Assembly: GCA_023434465.1 (NCBI GenBank)
Contig: JAEYSQ010000045.1
Coordinates: 1 to 42,800 of the forward strand
DNA: 42,800 bases
Direction of reading: 5' to 3'
DNA from: Actinomycetes bacterium
Lineage (GTDB): Bacteria > Actinomycetota > Thermoleophilia > Solirubrobacterales > 70-9
This document shows positions 1-8,192 of this stretch, in pieces (within the stretch, counting starts at the first letter, position 1; every line of letters starts with the position of its first letter). Below the pieces are notes generated by a model, which searched no databases, was not told the DNA's origin, and was given only the letters and a program-made list of their open reading frames with translations. The translations under genes and the position numbers were made by a program.

Positions 1-120
1 GTGATCGAGGACGGCACCTACGAGACGCTGTTCAAGAAGTACTTCAACAATGCGACGCCGCCCGCCAGCATCACGGATGGCACCGCAGCAGCCGACACCG
101 GAACGACCGACGAAGGTTAG
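1..120 (+). CDS. Amino-acid ABC transporter substrate-binding protein, C-terminal end (partial)
   Basis: Reading frame 1 is open from the window edge to a TAG at 118-120 and gives 39 residues. The segment VIEDGTYETLFKKYF resembles the last helix of periplasmic-type amino-acid binding proteins (SBP_bac_3), where a motif like DGTYxxIxxKYF is typical. A low-complexity Ala/Thr/Asp tail follows. The gene begins outside the window. Its identity rests mainly on the next two genes, a HisM-type permease and a GlnQ-type ATPase on the same strand, for which it would be the extracellular lipoprotein receptor. The substrate cannot be told from this fragment. Confidence 0.75.
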   Translation: MIEDGTYETLFKKYFNNATPPASITDGTAAADTGTTDEG

Positions 121-134
121 TCCGGCAGGACCGC

Positions 135-173
135 AGAGAGGGCGTCCCGCGGGGCGCCCTCTCTGTTTTTGTT
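135..173 (+). terminator. Rho-independent terminator after the binding-protein gene
   Basis: A perfect 10-bp stem (135-144 with 155-164, AGAGAGGGCG/CGCCCTCTCT) is followed by a run of five T at 166-170. It lies 14 bases after the stop of the binding-protein gene and before the permease. It probably works as a partial terminator that lowers permease and ATPase expression relative to the receptor, a common arrangement in ABC importer operons. Confidence 0.85.
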
Positions 174-212
174 ATCCACCTGGCCTGGCGTCAGGTATGA
201 CTTAGAGCAGCC

Positions 213-953
213 ATGGGCGAATTTTTCGACATCTTCTTCAACTTCCAGTTCATGGTGGACCACTTCGATGTGGTTCTGGAAGGCTTCCTCGTCACCCTCA
301 AGCTTTCGATCGTCGGCGGTGCCTGCGCCCTGACATGGGGCTTGATCCTGGCAGTGCTCCGACAGCTTCCGGGCAAGTGGCTCGCTCCGGTCCGCTGGAT
401 CGTGATCGCTTACATCGACTGCCTGCGTGGCTTGCCCATGCTGCTGGTCATCCTGCTGCTTTCAAGTGGCATGGCGACCATGGCTACCCAGGGCGTGATT
501 CCCCGCGAGATTGGCATTCCCCAGTGGTTCGGTGAATCCGATCCGTTCTGGTACGGCGTCTTAGCCCTGACTTTGACCTACGGCGCGTACATGGCCGAGG
601 TCTACCGGGCGGGAATCGAAGCGGTGCCGCAGGGCCAGACCGAGGCCGCCCGATCGCTCGGTATGTCTCACGGCCAGGCGATGCGGTTCGTGATCGTTCC
701 GCAGGCGGTTCGCAAGGTGATCCCGCCGCTGCTCAACGACTTCATCGCCCTGATGAAGGACACCGCGCTCGTCTCGGTGATCGGTCTGGTCGAGGCTGTT
801 CAGGCCGGTCGGGACCTCTACTCCGAATTCTTCAACCCGTCTGGTTGGACCCTGGGAGCCCTCCTGTTCCTGATCGTCACCATCCCGCTTGCCCGTCTGG
901 TCGACTGGCAGATCAAACGACAGAACGAGAAGTTCCAGAGGGGGCTCCCGTGA
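213..953 (+). CDS. Polar amino-acid ABC transporter permease (HisM/GlnP family)
   Basis: The 246-residue integral membrane protein has about five hydrophobic segments, near residues 22-48, 62-90, 112-132, 185-205 and 212-232. The cytoplasmic coupling loop (EAA motif) begins at about residue 143 with EAARSLGMSHGQAM and continues with the IVPQAVRKVIPPLLN stretch typical of polar amino-acid permeases. It would form the membrane channel of an importer with the preceding binding protein and the next ATPase. Length is normal for the family (about 220-250). The stop overlaps the next start by four bases (GTGA at 950-953), implying translational coupling. The amino acid transported cannot be read from the sequence. 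Confidence 0.93.
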   Translation: MGEFFDIFFNFQFMVDHFDVVLEGFLVTLKLSIVGGACALTWGLILAVLRQLPGKWLAPVRWIVIAYIDCLRGLPMLLVILLLSSGMATMATQGVIPREIGIPQWFGESDPFWYGVLALTLTYGAYMAEVYRAGIEAVPQGQTEAARSLGMSHGQAMRFVIVPQAVRKVIPPLLNDFIALMKDTALVSVIGLVEAVQAGRDLYSEFFNPSGWTLGALLFLIVTIPLARLVDWQIKRQNEKFQRGLP

Positions 954-1735
954 GCAACTCCAAGAACGAGATCACGAATGAGGTCGCGAAGGGCGAAACG
1001 ATCCTGACCGTCTCGAATCTGAAGAAGAGCTACGGCAAGCTCGAGGTGCTCCGGGACATCGACCTCGACATCAAGAAGGGCGAAGTGATCTGCGTGCTCG
1101 GTCCGAGCGGCTCCGGCAAGAGCACGATGTTGCGCTGCCTGAACCTGCTCGAGACTCCGACCGGCGGCACGATCGAGCTCAAGGGCGAGGCGGTCTTCGA
1201 TGGCAGCAGGCCGAAGAACCTGGACGAGCTTCGCCGGGAGACCGGCATGGTCTTCCAGTCCTTCAACCTCTTCCCGAACATGTCAGCGAAGCAGAACGTA
1301 TCGATCGCTCAGGTCAGGGTCCGGGACCGCAGGAAGGCCGAGGCCGACAAACGATCGATCGAACTGCTGACCAGGGTCGGCCTGGCCGACAAGATCGACG
1401 AGTATCCGGACCGGCTTTCCGGCGGCCAGCAGCAGCGGGTCGCGATCGCCCGGGCTTTGGCCATGGACCCGGAGATCATGCTGTTCGACGAGGTCACCAG
1501 CGCGCTCGACCCGGAACTGGTCAAGGGTGTGCTCGACGTGATGCGCGAGCTGGCCGACTCCGGCATGACGATGATCTGCGTCACTCACGAGATGGGCTTC
1601 GCCAAGGAGGTCGCCGACCGGGTGATCTTCATGGACGGCGGCTACATCGTCGAGCAGGGCGACCCCGCGCAGGTGATCGAAAACCCGAAAGAAGAACGCA
1701 CCCAGCAGTTCCTCGGGCTGGTCCTCGACCACTAG
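950..1735 (+). CDS. Polar amino-acid ABC transporter ATP-binding protein (GlnQ family)
   Basis: The start chosen is the GTG at 950, which overlaps the permease stop. The reading frame stays open further upstream but only by running through the permease gene. The 261-residue protein carries Walker A GPSGSGKS at 51-58, the Q-loop Gln at 103, the signature LSGGQQQR at 156-163, Walker B IMLFDE at 176-181 and the switch His in VTHE at 213. It powers amino-acid import with the permease and binding protein upstream. An extra charged N-terminus of about 18 residues precedes the usual domain start. Family assignment is secure and the substrate is not determined. Confidence 0.95.
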   Translation: MSNSKNEITNEVAKGETILTVSNLKKSYGKLEVLRDIDLDIKKGEVICVLGPSGSGKSTMLRCLNLLETPTGGTIELKGEAVFDGSRPKNLDELRRETGMVFQSFNLFPNMSAKQNVSIAQVRVRDRRKAEADKRSIELLTRVGLADKIDEYPDRLSGGQQQRVAIARALAMDPEIMLFDEVTSALDPELVKGVLDVMRELADSGMTMICVTHEMGFAKEVADRVIFMDGGYIVEQGDPAQVIENPKEERTQQFLGLVLDH

Positions 1736-1853
1736 AGCGACGTCAATCTTCCGGTGGTTTCGCCGGACCGCAACAGCGGGTGGTCCAACCTGTTGTAATG
1801 GTCGGCACTATCGATCGAGCCGGCCGAGGCCGGAAGAAAGCAGGACCAGGGGA

Positions 1854-3023
1854 ATGAGCAAGAGACTTGCTGGCGCGCTGATGATGCTCGGCGCGGCGAT
1901 ACTGATGATGGCCGGTGCCCAGGGGGCATCTGCCGCCAAGGCAAAGACCGTCGAGATCAGCGGACGCGCCTTCATCTTCAACCACATGAGCACCGGTATC
2001 TCGAACGCCACCATCAAGGTTCGCGAGTTCCCGAAGCTTTCCGCGACCACCGACGAGTTCGGTGATTACAGGCTTCGCGTGCCCGACGACGCCAACGTCA
2101 CTCCTTACATCCTTTCCGGCGGGCCGGCCGAACTGGTTCGGCGCAACATGGACGGCGAGCAGACCGGCACGATGACCGCCCACTGGAACGAGATCGACCT
2201 TCAGACCTTCCACACGCGTGGTCAGGACATCGAGAACGCCAACTTCCAGGCTCCGCGAGATGAGGAATACAACGGTCTGAAGGCTCTGCTCCAGGTATAC
2301 GCTGGCTTGGAGACCAATCCAGAAACCGGCCGCCCTGCGGAGTGCGTAATCGTGACTACCGCTTCAGCTCGTAACGTGCGCGACGTCGACTTCCGGACTT
2401 ACTGGCTCAACACGCCGCATGGTGTCGAGGGCGCCACTTCGCTTGAATACCCGGCGATTGAGGGGCCGATCTACTTCAACGAAAGCGTGATCCCCGACCC
2501 CTCCCAGCCCTATGCGTCCAACGACGGCGGGATCGTCTGGCCGGTCGTACCGGCCGGTACCTACCGCATCGTCACCAGCGCTCCAGACGCCCGCTTCGCC
2601 AGCTTTCTCGCGACATGCAAGCCGGGGCGCATCGTGAACGCGAACCCGCCGATGGGTGCCTACGAGCTGAGTCCCGGCGAGAAGCCGCGAACCTTCAGCA
2701 ACGTGGCGGCCAAAGTGACCAAGGCCAAGGCGGTTCGCAAGGGCAAGAAGAAGCGGGTAGTCAACGTGACTTTGAACTCGGGTGAAGCAATCGACGCGAC
2801 CGTCCGCGTAAAGGCCGGCAAGCAGACCGTCGTCCGCAAGCCCAGGCTGAAGGCCGGCAACCGCACGGTCAGGATCGCGATCAAGCCGAGGAACAAGGCG
2901 AAGAAGGCCCATGTGAGGGTCGACCTGAAGGATGCTTCCGGGATTTCATTCCGGACGGTCAAGAAGGTCGCCGTGCCGAAGGTGATCAAGAAGAAGGCCA
3001 AGAGACCCGGCAAGCGCAGGTAG
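1854..3023 (+). CDS. Secreted protein with carboxypeptidase-regulatory-like domain and basic C-terminus
   Basis: The 389-residue protein begins at an ATG preceded by AGGGGA. Residues 1-28 form a Sec signal peptide ending at a likely A-S-A cleavage site. Residues 33-90 (ISGRAF...ISNATIKVREF...TTDEFGDYRLRVP) have the pattern of carboxypeptidase-regulatory or CNA-B-like beta-sandwich domains, which often act as structural modules. The middle contains two Cys residues (near ECVIVTT and ATCKPG) that could form a disulfide after export. The last 110 residues are a Lys/Arg-rich repetitive beta-type region ending in KKKAKRPGKRR, a style shared by other exported proteins of this genome. It stands alone between the ABC operon and a convergent gene. 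No enzymatic motif was seen, so a surface or matrix role is only a guess. Confidence 0.8.
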   Translation: MSKRLAGALMMLGAAILMMAGAQGASAAKAKTVEISGRAFIFNHMSTGISNATIKVREFPKLSATTDEFGDYRLRVPDDANVTPYILSGGPAELVRRNMDGEQTGTMTAHWNEIDLQTFHTRGQDIENANFQAPRDEEYNGLKALLQVYAGLETNPETGRPAECVIVTTASARNVRDVDFRTYWLNTPHGVEGATSLEYPAIEGPIYFNESVIPDPSQPYASNDGGIVWPVVPAGTYRIVTSAPDARFASFLATCKPGRIVNANPPMGAYELSPGEKPRTFSNVAAKVTKAKAVRKGKKKRVVNVTLNSGEAIDATVRVKAGKQTVVRKPRLKAGNRTVRIAIKPRNKAKKAHVRVDLKDASGISFRTVKKVAVPKVIKKKAKRPGKRR

Positions 3024-3033
3024 CGCTTGCCGC

Positions 3034-3843
3034 TCAGGGCTCCGGCTGGACCGGACCGAGCAGCTCCTCGGGTGAGGGCAGCGAGGTCGCGTCCGGCTGC
3101 GGCCTGACCAGATCCCGCAGATACTCGCGCCACATCTCTTCGACCTCCCGGATCGGGAGGTCGAAGGCGACCTCGAGGTTGGCGATCGGGCCATCGCGGC
3201 GCAGGCGGCCGATCAACAGTTCGCAGGCGCCGCCGCCGCGGTAGTCCTCGAGCAGGTCGAAGATCGTGCCCCCGAGGATGATCGCGTCCCGCCGGGAGGG
3301 GGGAAAGCTGGGCCGGGCCCCCTCCCGGAGGCGACGGATCACCGCGGCCCGGAAGAAGTCGACCTGGCGGGCGAAGTGCTGGCCGCCTCCTTCGACCAGC
3401 CAGGCCCAGCTCAAGTACCGGTAGAAGCGCATCGGGGTCCACGGGGGCGGGATCCGCTCGTTGTTGGCGGCCAGCACGATCTGCGTGTAGAGGCGCTCGG
3501 CCGTGCCTCGCAGCGCTTCGAAGGATGCCTCGCCGGCCGCCCGCTTCTCCATCGCCTTCTCGCCCAGCACGTGAACTTCGGTCGCCATCGGCCATCCGGC
3601 CAGGTAGCGGCGACCGGCCGGGGCCGCCGCGAAGCGGACGAAGGGCAGGAAGGGGTGGGCCGCCGTGAGCCAGATCGGAGAGGGATGGATCACGATCGAA
3701 ACGTCGCCCGGAACGACCTCGAAGCGGTCCTCCAGCTTCAGGCTCAGATCTTCCAGCCGGTCGAGCAGGTCCTCCGCGTAGGAACGGTCACCGTCCTCGT
3801 GCCGGGCGGTGAAGGTGAGGGAAGTGGTCTCGATCCAGGTCAC
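3034..3843 (-). CDS. Uncharacterised protein resembling a degenerate MA-type metallopeptidase
   Basis: The 269-residue protein has no signal peptide or membrane segment and starts at a GTG. It begins with a strand-rich region (SLTFTARHEDGDRSYAEDLL) and a helix like those of peptidase-MA-like proteins. A later WLVEGGGQHFARQ segment parallels the WxxEGxAxY helix of gluzincins. The zinc-binding HExxH helix expected before it is absent: the equivalent stretch reads RLYTQIVLAANNERIPP. If the relation is real, this is an inactive homologue. It is convergent with the secreted-protein gene, only 10 bases apart. I do not recognise a specific function. Confidence 0.6.
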   Translation of the reverse strand: MTWIETTSLTFTARHEDGDRSYAEDLLDRLEDLSLKLEDRFEVVPGDVSIVIHPSPIWLTAAHPFLPFVRFAAAPAGRRYLAGWPMATEVHVLGEKAMEKRAAGEASFEALRGTAERLYTQIVLAANNERIPPPWTPMRFYRYLSWAWLVEGGGQHFARQVDFFRAAVIRRLREGARPSFPPSRRDAIILGGTIFDLLEDYRGGGACELLIGRLRRDGPIANLEVAFDLPIREVEEMWREYLRDLVRPQPDATSLPSPEELLGPVQPEP

Positions 3844-3860
3844 CGGCGCAGCCTATTGCA

Positions 3861-3890
3861 ACAAAAAGGACCCGTCTGAGCGGGTCCTTT
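3861..3890 (-). terminator. Rho-independent terminator of the DUF1802 gene (minus strand)
   Basis: A perfect 10-bp inverted repeat (3865-3874 AAAGGACCCG with 3881-3890) has a six-base loop. Read on the minus strand it ends in TCCTTTTTGTTG, so the U-tract is on that strand. It lies about 75 bases downstream of the DUF1802 stop and just ahead of the next minus-strand gene. Confidence 0.85.
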
Positions 3891-3904
3891 AAGTGAATCT
3901 GAAT

Positions 3905-3953
3905 AATCGAGAGGGCGATTTAGGGTCATAGTGACCCAAAATCGCCTTCGATT
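3905..3953. repeat. 49-bp imperfect palindrome, copy 1 of a dispersed element
   Basis: The inner arms 3914-3928 and 3932-3946 pair at 14 of 15 positions around a TAG loop (GGGTCA-TAG-TGACCC at the centre). An outer arm AATCGA (3905-3910) pairs with TCGATT (3948-3953) across a small internal loop. It sits directly behind the DUF1802 stop, ahead of its terminator. A related element lies at 13014-13062. It could be an RNA structure, a protein-binding palindrome or a REP-like repeat. Confidence 0.7.
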
Positions 3954-3962
3954 TGAAACGTG

Positions 3963-4595
3963 CTAGACCAGGGCGGGTTCGCGGTCGCCAGCGCAGATCG
4001 TACGGATCTCGTTGGTCGCGAACTCGAACTCCTCGTCCGACATGACCGGCGTGCCCTCGAAGGGGAGGTCACGGTCGATCTCGACCCACGAGCGGCAGCC
4101 GTGGTACTCCTCGCGGACCCGGACGGTTACCGGACGCGGAATGCGATGGACCCGCAGCAGAACCAGATGCAGTGGATGACGCGGCTTCCAGTTCAAGCGC
4201 TTGTGCGCGTAGTCGGTGGTCCAGACGTAGAACGGAGACAGAGCGTCGATGATCCGGGGATCCTCGATCGTGATGTCTTCGGCTACTTCCGCCCAGGCGC
4301 GGATGCGGACCCGGTCGGGCTGAGGAATCCCGCCGTCCTGGAGCAACGCCCGGGCCGGTGGCTCTTCATCGGGCCAGACGCCCTCCTCGAGGGCACGGTC
4401 GAGCTCCGGATGATGCGAGGCACGCACCAGGTCGTTCTGCTGATGATCGAATGTGGGGTAGAGGAAGAACCGGTCGTGCTCGAGTTCGAAGTGCTTGTTC
4501 TCCTCACGGATTCCGCCTTTGCGGAGGGTGAGAAGCTGTTCGCCTTCGGCGAGGGCTCGCACGGTAACGGCCCATTCCTTAAAAGCAATTGGCAT
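3963..4595 (-). CDS. DUF1802 family protein
   Basis: The 210-residue soluble protein starts FKEWAVTVRALAEGEQLLTL and RKGGIREENKHFELEHDRFF, then LYPTFDHQ. This matches the conserved opening of DUF1802: FKEW, a GxQ-type segment, LRKGGI and an FxLFPT-like block followed by HQ. The family's function is not established. The length of about 200 residues is normal. The ATG at 4595 has no clear Shine-Dalgarno sequence. It is separated by about 200 bases from the hyuA stop and has its own terminator, so it is probably a single-gene unit. Confidence 0.85.
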   Translation of the reverse strand: MPIAFKEWAVTVRALAEGEQLLTLRKGGIREENKHFELEHDRFFLYPTFDHQQNDLVRASHHPELDRALEEGVWPDEEPPARALLQDGGIPQPDRVRIRAWAEVAEDITIEDPRIIDALSPFYVWTTDYAHKRLNWKPRHPLHLVLLRVHRIPRPVTVRVREEYHGCRSWVEIDRDLPFEGTPVMSDEEFEFATNEIRTICAGDREPALV

Positions 4596-4792
4596 AGGTA
4601 CTCAGTCAGGGGTTAGGGGATTGCTAGGACAGGAACTGCTGCAGACACCTGTACGAAGCGAGAGGAGGCATGACTGGCTGCCGCGGACTCCGTAAGGGTC
4701 TGCCACTTTACAGAGCGATCGGGCGAAATTCAAGTAGTTGCGCCGGGAATCACGTAGTTATCCGAAATATGTACGGATTGTTCACGAATCCG
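4596..4792. other. Intergenic spacer between hyuA and the DUF1802 gene
   Basis: This 197-base stretch should hold the 3' end of the hyuA transcript and the promoter of the DUF1802 gene, both on the minus strand. The only structure seen is a 7-bp stem (4773-4779 ACGGATT with 4787-4793 AATCCGT) that includes the first base of the hyuA stop triplet. It lacks a T-run, so it is at best a weak terminator. No convincing promoter hexamers were found. Confidence 0.4.
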
Positions 4793-6682
4793 TCAGGTCG
4801 AATCGCGACTCATCCGCAGCAGCCCGCCTGCCGCTCCCCGGACCTTCCAGCCCGCCGGCACATGCAAAGTTGCTTCACCGAGATCGACCGTCGCCGGCCC
4901 GCTCTCGTCGAACGCCGGCGCCGGTGCCGCGGGGAAGGCCGGTCCGGGTTGGACGTATCGTCGACGGACGGTTACAAGTTCGATCGAGGCGGCCGGATCG
5001 GTGTAGCCGTAACGCTCCTCGTGTGCCGCTTCGAAGAGCCCGCGCAGGCGGGCCGGGTCGAGCGGACCGGACGCGGTGTCGGTGACGGTCAGCTCGAAAG
5101 ACTGTCCCCGGTACCGGAAATCCCATCCGGCCAGATCCGCATTGCCGGCCAACCCGGCCAGCAGTTCGGCGTCGAGATCCTCTTCCGGCGTCAACACGGT
5201 CTGAACCTCGTCCCGGCGCCGGTCGGCAGCCGCCAGGCCGAGGGCGCTGAAGACTCCTCCGGCGAGGGGAATCAGAATCTGCTCGATACCGAGTTCCTCC
5301 GCGACCCCGGCCGCGTGGAGAGGCCCGGCTCCGCCGAAGGCGAGAAGCGTGAACCGGCGGGGATCGAGGCCGCGCTGAACCGACACCACGCGGAGGGCAC
5401 GGACCATTTCGGCATTCGCAACCCGGATGATTCCTTCGGCGCATTCCCCGGCCGTGATGCCCAGTTCGACCGCGAGTCGCCCGATCGCTTCCCGGGCTGG
5501 CTCCAGGTCGAGGACGATGTCGCCGGCGAGTTCTTCACCGGCGGTCAGGCGGCCGAGGACAAGGTTGGCGTCGGTGACCGTGGGCCGGGTTCCTCCGAGT
5601 CCGTAACAGGCCGGCCCTGGCCTGGCCCCGGCCGACTCCGGACCGACCCGCAAAGCACCTCCACTGTCGCGCCAGGCGATCGAACCGCCACCGGCGCCGA
5701 CCGTGTCAATGTCAACCATCGGCAGAGCGATCGGATGGCCGGCGATCTTCTTCGAGGAGGCTTCGTGAACCCGGCCCGTCTCGACCGCGCAGACGTCACA
5801 TGAGGTCCCGCCCATGTCGAAGCAGAGCAGATTGTCGTCGCCCGACTGTTCGGAAATCAGCGTCGCGGCGGCGGCCCCGCCGGCCGGTCCCGAAAGCACG
5901 GCGACCGCGGCGTGCGCTGCGACCTCATCGAGCCCGGCCACGCCGCCGCTCGACTGCATGATCTCCGGCTCCGGAAGGCCCTCCTCGTCGGCTCGGCGTG
6001 CCAGGCGATCGAGATACCCGGCCAGCAGGGGGGAGAGCGCGGCATCGATCTCCGTTGTGGCGGCTCGCTCGTACTCACGGAACGTGCCGACCACGTCATG
6101 TGAGAGCGAGACGTGGACCTCCGGACCAAGACGCCGCCTGATTGCCTGACCGAGCTCGAGTTCGTGCTCGGGGAAGCGGTACGAATGGAGCAGACAGACC
6201 GCCACCGACTCGACCCCCAGCGTCTCGACTTCGGATGCGATCCGCTCGGCTTCCTGGCTGGTGAGGTCTTCGATCACGCCTTCAGGGCCGTGGCGTTCGG
6301 AGACGGCGATCCGGTGTTCGGGGGGCACCAGCGGCGGCGGGTGAGCGGCCTGAAGCCGGTACAGCGAGGCCCGGTCCTGGCGGCCGATCTCGACCAGGTC
6401 GGTGAATCCGCGGGTCGCCACCAAAGCGGTCTCGGCGCCCTTGGATTCGAGCAGCGCGTTGGTTGCCACCGTCATGCCGTGGGCGAAGTGCCGGATCTCT
6501 CCCGGCTCCATTTCTGCTTTTTCCAGGACCTGCCGGGTCGCTTCGACCACGCCGATCGACTGATCCTCCGGAGTGGTCGGGTACTTGCCGGTGAAGACAC
6601 CCTCGGCATTGATCAGGACCGCGTCGGTGAAGGTTCCACCTACGTCGACACCGAGGATGGCCGTCACTTCATCCTCGTCCAT
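4793..6682 (-). CDS. Hydantoinase/oxoprolinase subunit A (ATP-dependent)
   Basis: The roughly 630-residue protein is the HyuA-type subunit of the N-methylhydantoinase / 5-oxoprolinase / acetone-carboxylase family. These enzymes use ATP to open or activate cyclic amides or ketones. Actin-like ATPase motifs are visible: GVDVGGTFTD near the N-terminus (phosphate 1), CFDMGGTSCD near residue 290 (phosphate 2) and FGGAGPLHA near residue 455 (adenosine). The ATG at 6682 is chosen because GGGGGTGG lies just upstream; a GTG at 6688 is the alternative. It overlaps the 3' end of hyuB and so is translationally coupled. The exact substrate, such as hydantoin, 5-oxoproline or a ketone, cannot be decided. 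Confidence 0.9.
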   Translation of the reverse strand: MDEDEVTAILGVDVGGTFTDAVLINAEGVFTGKYPTTPEDQSIGVVEATRQVLEKAEMEPGEIRHFAHGMTVATNALLESKGAETALVATRGFTDLVEIGRQDRASLYRLQAAHPPPLVPPEHRIAVSERHGPEGVIEDLTSQEAERIASEVETLGVESVAVCLLHSYRFPEHELELGQAIRRRLGPEVHVSLSHDVVGTFREYERAATTEIDAALSPLLAGYLDRLARRADEEGLPEPEIMQSSGGVAGLDEVAAHAAVAVLSGPAGGAAAATLISEQSGDDNLLCFDMGGTSCDVCAVETGRVHEASSKKIAGHPIALPMVDIDTVGAGGGSIAWRDSGGALRVGPESAGARPGPACYGLGGTRPTVTDANLVLGRLTAGEELAGDIVLDLEPAREAIGRLAVELGITAGECAEGIIRVANAEMVRALRVVSVQRGLDPRRFTLLAFGGAGPLHAAGVAEELGIEQILIPLAGGVFSALGLAAADRRRDEVQTVLTPEEDLDAELLAGLAGNADLAGWDFRYRGQSFELTVTDTASGPLDPARLRGLFEAAHEERYGYTDPAASIELVTVRRRYVQPGPAFPAAPAPAFDESGPATVDLGEATLHVPAGWKVRGAAGGLLRMSRDST

Positions 6683-8177
6683 GACCACCCCCGCCTGGCG
6701 TCTCGATCCTCAACCGGTCGCCGGGTTCAAGCCTGCCGGCCGCCTTCGGCTCCAGCTGCTCGGTCGATCCGTCACTCCGGATCACCTGGTTCTTCCCCTT
6801 CTCGCCGTTTCCCCCTCCGTTGGCGCCGGTCGGCGCGTGCCGGCGCCGTTCGGTCAGGAGAGCGAAGCTCATCGGCTCGGTCGCAACGATCTCGCGGATC
6901 AGGCCGTCCCCCCCGCGGCGGTGACCTTCGCCGCCGCTGCCGCGCCGGACCGAGTATTGGCCGGTGAGCAGCGGGAACTCGGTTTCCATCGCCTCGACCG
7001 GCGTATTCAGGGTGTTAGACATCGCCACGTGGACGGCCGAAGGGCCATCAGCTTCGACCGAAGCCGCCTGTCCGCCGCCGAGCGTCTCGTAATAAGTGAA
7101 GCTGTCGCTGCCCAGGGTCAGGTTGTTCATCGTGCCTTGCCCCTGGGCGAGACCGAAAGCGCTGAGGCAGAGGTCCGCGACCCGCGAGGAAGTCTCCACG
7201 TTGCCCGCGACCACGGCGCTCGGGCTCGCCGCGTTCAGCAGGCAGCCTTCGGGAACAACCACCTCGACCGGGCGCCAGGAGCCCGAGCTGGCCGGAATGT
7301 CGGGATCGGTCAGCACCCGGATCGCGAACAGGCAGGCCGACTCGGTGACCGCGCGCGGACAGTTGAGGTTACGGGCGTCCGGACCCGAGGTCCCGGTGAA
7401 GTCAAAGCGGATCTGGCTGCCCGAGACGGTCGCCTCGAGCCGCAATTCGAGGTCCCCGTCCCAGGCTTCGAGAACGTCCCGGGCCAGGTAGGTCCCGTCC
7501 GGAATGCGTTCGATCTCCGCCCGGGTGCGGTGTTCGGCGTAGGCGATCACGTCGGCCATCGCCGCGGCAAGTCCGATCCGGGTCCGGTTTGCCGCCATCG
7601 CCTCCAGCCTGGCGACTCCGGTCCGGTTGGCGGCGATCTGGGCGCGAAGGTCCGCCCGCCGTTGTTCGGGCTGGCGCATGACGGTCACTACCTCGAGCAT
7701 CGATTCCTCGTCGAGGATCCGGGGCGGAATGATCACCCCCTCGTCGTAGATGCTGGTCGAGTCGGCCGGCATCGACCCGGGCACCTTGCCGCCGACGTCG
7801 GCGTGATGGGCCCGGTTGGCGGCGAATCCGATCAGCTCGCCTTCCGCAAAGGCCGGCGTGACCACCGTTATGTCCGGCAGGTGGGTACCTCCCGCGTACG
7901 GATCGTTGAGAAACCAGGAGACTCCGGGCAAATGAGGTTTGCCGGCGACCGCGCGAACCGAGGCCGGCATCGACCCGAGATGGACCGGGATGTGCTCGGC
8001 CTGCATGACCATCTCGCCGTCGGGACCGAAGATCGCGGCCGAGCAGTCACGGCGTTCCTTGATGTTGGCCGAATGGGCCGATCGGATCAGGACGGCACCC
8101 ATCTCCTCGCAGGCCGACGCGAGGGCGCCGGCCGTGACCTGGACCTCGACCGGATCCGGATGGGCGTTGGCTGCCAA
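6669..8177 (-). CDS. Hydantoinase/oxoprolinase subunit B
   Basis: The 502-residue protein is the HyuB-type partner of the downstream HyuA. It opens with DPVEVQVTAGALASACEEMG and contains the family blocks RRDCSAAIFGPDGEMV, HIPVHLGSMP, FLNDPYAGGTHLPDI and, near the end, YSVRRGSGGEGHRRGGDG. The acidic/His clusters (DPYAGGTHLPD, AHHADVGG) match the metal-binding core known for this subunit. The start is a TTG at 8177, 15 bases after the nadB stop, so it should be on the nadB message. The length is slightly below many family members (520-600) because the C-terminus stops shortly after the GGGGHG motif. Confidence 0.9.
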   Translation of the reverse strand: MAANAHPDPVEVQVTAGALASACEEMGAVLIRSAHSANIKERRDCSAAIFGPDGEMVMQAEHIPVHLGSMPASVRAVAGKPHLPGVSWFLNDPYAGGTHLPDITVVTPAFAEGELIGFAANRAHHADVGGKVPGSMPADSTSIYDEGVIIPPRILDEESMLEVVTVMRQPEQRRADLRAQIAANRTGVARLEAMAANRTRIGLAAAMADVIAYAEHRTRAEIERIPDGTYLARDVLEAWDGDLELRLEATVSGSQIRFDFTGTSGPDARNLNCPRAVTESACLFAIRVLTDPDIPASSGSWRPVEVVVPEGCLLNAASPSAVVAGNVETSSRVADLCLSAFGLAQGQGTMNNLTLGSDSFTYYETLGGGQAASVEADGPSAVHVAMSNTLNTPVEAMETEFPLLTGQYSVRRGSGGEGHRRGGDGLIREIVATEPMSFALLTERRRHAPTGANGGGNGEKGKNQVIRSDGSTEQLEPKAAGRLEPGDRLRIETPGGGGHGRG

Positions 8178-8192
8178 GGCGCTGCCCGGACC

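Noticed and set aside
4670..5803. 377-residue plus-strand frame with a good AGGAGG before its ATG
   Set aside because: Beyond the first 40 codons it is antisense to hyuA, its product is Arg/Gly-rich low complexity and matches no family, while the opposite strand encodes clear ATPase motifs.
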